This document shows, piece after piece, positions 60,219 through 64,000 of a stretch of DNA of 64,000 nt. A program made the position numbers and the translations under genes. Numbering within the stretch: the stretch's first letter is position 1; each line of letters starts with the position of its first letter. Below the pieces are notes generated by a model, which saw nothing but the letters and a program-made list of their open reading frames with translations, was not told where the DNA came from and did not search any database. The stretch comes from Emydura subglobosa (lineage: Eukaryota; Chordata; Testudines; Chelidae), in the NCBI GenBank assembly GCA_007922225.1, contig ML679963.1:4193176-4257175 (forward strand), given 5' to 3'.

Positions 60219-61642
60219 GTAAAAGGAGCTGCTGGTATGGGTCAGTTAACCTACTGAATATGGGTTTTGAAAAATTAGTAAGCATTTTACTGTGAAAACT
60301 AAAGAAGTATATATAAGATGGACCTGAGATAGACAAGGCTTGCATCTCTTGGAGCCCAACTAAGTTAGAGTGTGCTGTAAATATTTATGGGTCCCACAAA
60401 ACACACACTGCACTACCATGTTTCTTGAGAGAAACATCAAGAAGTCAAAAGCAGAAGGAGAGGAGGTAAAAAACAGTCCTACTGGGAGACTAGGTTCACA
60501 CAAAAAAGACAGCAGCACCAACATTTTGGTAGATCCTGGCCCGGTTTTACTTTCATCCATCTCTTCACGTTATTTACCAGTGAAACCCTCATGCAATCTC
60601 TTCTTCAGATGTAAAATCTCAGACATTGTGACATGGCAAATTAAAGAAAGTAGCACGAATTACACAGCCTGGATCAATATGATGGATAGATTGATTTATA
60701 TTATGCTTTGTCTGTTTAATAACCATTTTCTTGCTTCCTAGCTTAGTTCTTGCCTTTAAGATATATTATATTAATGCAAACAGAGGCAGGTTTGTTTCCT
60801 GTGCCTGTCAACTGTCACCTTTCTTCACTCAAATTTATGTTGGAGCCCATCACTTAATTACAATGTATAAATATTCTAGTCATTTAGATGGCTGTCAAGG
60901 TTGAGTGGGCACTGACAGTGGGTTGGTGTGTTGGGTGTATGAACTGCATGCGGAAGCTGATGTCTCTTGCTCCTGGAGCATTGTTTCCTCTGTGAGCAGT
61001 TTGGGGGAGACCAAGAAGCCTGAGCTGAAGATGAGGGATTCTGTTTATCTTGATTTGAGAATGTGATCACACTTAATTACCTGATGAGACTGTACATATT
61101 AATGTATTAATTACAGACACCTGAATCGATGTGGATTGAATAAAAATTTTAGGGCTATGTGTTTCATGATTTAATGCCCTAGCACTTTATCACTAAAAAC
61201 CAGAATTCAAATCTGGATTTGTACCACAAGCAAAATGCACATGGTTGTCTTATCCTACTGGGTGGCTGTTCAGATCACAAAATCACTTTGGCGTGGATGG
61301 CAGTTTTTATTCAGGAAAAGTTGAAGGTATAACAAAACAAATGTGAGTTGCATTAGAGCTATGCAGGTGATGCATACATAATGCCTACCTATGCTAAGTA
61401 AGTGCCATTAGTCAGCTATATAATCTGACTGTGTATGCATAGTCCCACATTATGAAAAATGAAGAATCTATATAGCTGTTCTCAAGTGGCAATTCTGCCT
61501 TTCTAATTGCATTATACACTAATGTGAAAGCACAGGGGTGACACCAGAAATCTCAAGTTAAATGGTTTTAATGACTTAGTCCAGTTAACCAGTTGGACTG
61601 CTTGTCTTCATCAGTTTTTGATTCAAGGCTGTCTGTTGGCAG
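60219..61642 (+). other. PPM1E: PPM1E intron 3
   Basis: A 1424-bp intron, GTAAAA to TTGGCAG. I see no repeat or RNA gene in it that I can name. Confidence 0.93.
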
Positions 61643-61831
61643 GATCAAGAGGAGCAAGCTTATTTTGCAGTATTTGATGGTCATGGAGGGGTGGATGCGG
61701 CCATCTATGCCTCCATCCATCTCCATGTGAATATGGTACACCAGGAGATGTTTCAGCATGACCCAGCAGAGGCACTGTGTAGAGCATTCCGGGTGACAGA
61801 TGAGCGCTTTGTTCAGAAAGCAGCCAGAGAG
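61643..61831 (+). CDS. PPM1E: PPM1E internal coding exon (probably exon 4), PP2C DGHGG motif
   Basis: Partial CDS of 63 codons in phase 0. The acceptor is GTCTGTTGGCAG|GAT and the donor GAG|GTGAGT, close to the consensus. The translation starts [25 protein letters not shown] is the invariant PP2C motif: its Asp bridges the two catalytic metal ions. It continues with YASIHLHVN and ends [15 protein letters not shown], as in PPM1E. The paralogue PPM1F has RYAAVHVHTN at the same place, so PPM1E is the better assignment. The preceding exon ends NLE and this one begins DQE, giving an uninterrupted reading. The later exons, holding the remaining catalytic Asp residues and the C-terminal nuclear-localising tail, lie beyond the right edge. 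I see no frameshift or stop. Confidence 0.97.
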
Positions 61832-64000
61832 GTGAGTTAGTATAATTATCTTGGAGCAAGAGGGAAAGTTTTTGATTTGAAGATTTTTTTTTTATAATTT
61901 CTGTTTAATATAATTTCTGTTTAAGTGAATTTCATGCTGGGGAGAGATGGAGAGCAAGCATCCTACACATGAGTTCAGCTTCTCTCTCAACAACCAGAGC
62001 CCCGTGCCACATGCGACTTGACAATCACCTATCCCTTTCATTCCTGTACAATCATATCACTTGCTTCCTTCCTGGTAGGCAGTTTTTTCTGCAGCCAGTG
62101 CTTGACAGCCTCACTGGAGCTCATGCATGACACTTCTGTAATGAACCTGGAAAGAAGAAAACCCTTGAGCCTGTGTCTTCAGGGTGATAAATCATCAGAT
62201 GGCCACAGACTGCCATGAATCATTTCATTGAGCATTTGCTGGTGGATTAGGGAATGCCAGTGATGGATTTGAAAATAAGTAATATGCAGGTGTCCTGCCT
62301 CTCTTGAAATTGGAGTTAAAGTAGGGAGCAAAAGGCCCTTGAGTGTGCAATAGATGCACATTATCATGCACCCAACACTATCTCCCAGGAGGCAAATTGG
62401 AACCTCTCTCTTCATGTTGCTTTACTCATGGATGTTACTGACTAAGCATCATGTGAAAGGGAACAACAAACAATTATACAAATGTACACTGGAGTGAACC
62501 TTACTTACTGGTAACCTGTTGGTTCTCTTGCATCTAGAACTGCAGCCAGCATACAGATGGCACTGTGTAAATTCACAGAGTCACTGACTGTAAAGCCTAC
62601 TGGCTCTGAACAACATGGAAGCACTAGATTTTTGCATTAAACAGCCGTTTTGGTAGAATAAGTCATCGTGAGGAATTAAGCATAAGTACTGGTAGCGCTG
62701 CACACGAGCTTTTTAACCAGGGACAAGCAGCAATGCAATATATTTGTTTTTTTAGCACTTAAGCATGTACGTAGGGCCTGCTGCACACAAACAATACCCG
62801 CTAACTGTGGGAGTCACATGTATGTACAGACTGCAGGGGTAGGCTTTTGGACTGCACAGGCCACTTTTGAATTTTTAAGCTTGAGGTAAGTGAGGTCAAA
62901 ATCCTCAATTCCATGTTAAATTTCACAAAGCCTCTTACATGCTTTAGACTCCATGGTGCATTGTATTTGCCAACTGATAATTAATGAACCTGAAAATCTT
63001 CACAAACATGGCCAGTAGGTACTGGCCTAAATCTATACAGTCAATGACAACCTTCTCCTTCTCTTGAAAATACTTTCCCTTCCTACCTATTCCCCATACT
63101 TCAGATCTGGCTCCAGAGAGGATGCTTTTACTGAAATGGCACTAGCTCACCTCACTCTGCTGAGCCTTGGGTTACAGATTCTTTCACTTATAGGGCACTG
63201 GTTCAAATCCAGTGTAGGCTGGCAGTTGCTAGATACTTTGACTGTGTTGAGTTGGGGGAAGGTCTTAGTCTCTTTAAATCGCCAAGAGAAAATCATTGAT
63301 TTAAATCAAGTTTCCCATTGATACTTCTTCACATTTCTTAAACAAATCTGATCACTAAAACATGTTAATTTACAACTCAATTACATCTAGGCGGGTATGC
63401 CTGTGTAATTTCTTAGATAGTAAATAATTACTTCTGTCAAGCTGCAGATGCAACAGCAGTACATTAGGAATGGTAAGAACTAAATCACACACAAACACAA
63501 TAGCACTTATTTTATTAAACTAAATTCAACATCTTCATCCATATCATTTTCTCCCAATAAGCAGTTTTCATTATGATGTTTCATTTTTGCAACTAGGCCC
63601 TGCATCTCCTCCTTGCGCTGCTTACACTTGACACATTTTCCTTTTTCACTCAGGGAAGGAATTTATTCAAAATATGCCCAGATAGGGTCTCTCTTTCTGT
63701 AACAAAAGTGTAGGGGAATATAGGAAGCTGTGTGTGTACTGAATAATGTCTTCCCTTTTTTTTCCAGTCCACTCCACTGTTCCTTTCTACTCTGCCTCTG
63801 TCCTTTGTCTTTAAGACAGTGTCTTAACTCCTCTGCCTTGCTTGGCCTAGCTCCACCACCACACAATCCTATCCAGCCTGTGTCTTTCTGCTGCCTTGTT
63901 GGCAATTGTCACTACTGAGGCCAATGAGTGAATGGGTCGGAGAGAGGTTTAACTATTACTCCAGGGCAGGGGTCAGCTGCTGTTTATGGTGTAGCTGTCC
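61832..64000 (+). other. PPM1E: PPM1E intron 4, 5' portion
   Basis: It starts with the donor GTGAGT and runs off the window. The next PPM1E coding block (the GTTGV and WVGDSQ motifs of PP2C) was looked for and is not here. No repeat was confidently recognised. Confidence 0.85.

Noticed and set aside
1..64000. tRNA, rRNA, CRISPR, bacterial operons or prophage
   Set aside because: Looked for and not seen. The only tRNA-like sequences are the decayed heads of MIR-like SINEs.
61832..64000. A further PPM1E exon
   Set aside because: The next expected PP2C motifs (GTTGV, WVGDSQ, EALGG) are absent in all plus frames that I read.

Overview
This window is vertebrate nuclear DNA, most likely from a turtle. 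It is AT-rich with small GC-rich islands that are transposons. It has GT/AG-spliced exons of a conserved vertebrate gene, old MIR-type SINEs and L2/CR1 LINE fragments, and many hAT and PIF/Harbinger elements of types I associate with testudine genomes. The species call is inference. I see no bacterial operons, CRISPR arrays, rRNA or intact tRNA genes.

The only host gene I can support is PPM1E (POPX1/CaMKP-N, a PP2C-family Ser/Thr phosphatase) on the + strand. Three consecutive coding exons are present: 52024-52142 (119 nt), 60019-60218 (200 nt) and 61643-61831 (189 nt). Splice phases join them into one frame of about 169 residues, covering the end of the N-terminal regulatory region and the first PP2C metal-binding motifs (MED and DGHGG). 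They are probably exons 2, 3 and 4. The GC-rich, acidic exon 1 is not in the window, so 1-52023 is best read as the 3' part of a very long intron 1. Introns 2 and 3 are 7876 and 1424 bp; intron 4 runs off the right edge.

The intronic sequence is a fossil record of mobile elements. CR1 LINEs lie at 401-1134, 9774-10500, 13683-13760, 28455-28499 and 52245-52790. L2-type LINE pieces lie at 2126-2410, 4095-4145, 5160-6150 and 16225-16402. A CR1-like LINE 3' end recurs five times. MIR-like SINEs recur throughout. hAT-type elements include two with perfect 8-bp target-site duplications: 5759-6100, inside an L2 reverse-transcriptase fragment, and 29107-29443, inside another MITE. PIF/Harbinger DNA is represented by a degenerate two-gene element at 26475-28455 (transposase + and Myb/SANT-like gene -, converging), a degenerate transposase copy at 56710-58105 in intron 2, and small MITEs with TAA duplications at 1215-1424 and 49272-49565. 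Large stretches (notably 13.8-16.2, 19.5-22.8, 32.4-38.4, 42.2-47.5 and 54.5-56.6 kb) hold nothing I can identify.

I did not find a previously undescribed system. The most informative points are the short PPM1E exon 2, the two-gene Harbinger relic, the Harbinger copy whose catalytic Glu reads as Asp, and the two dated nested insertions.
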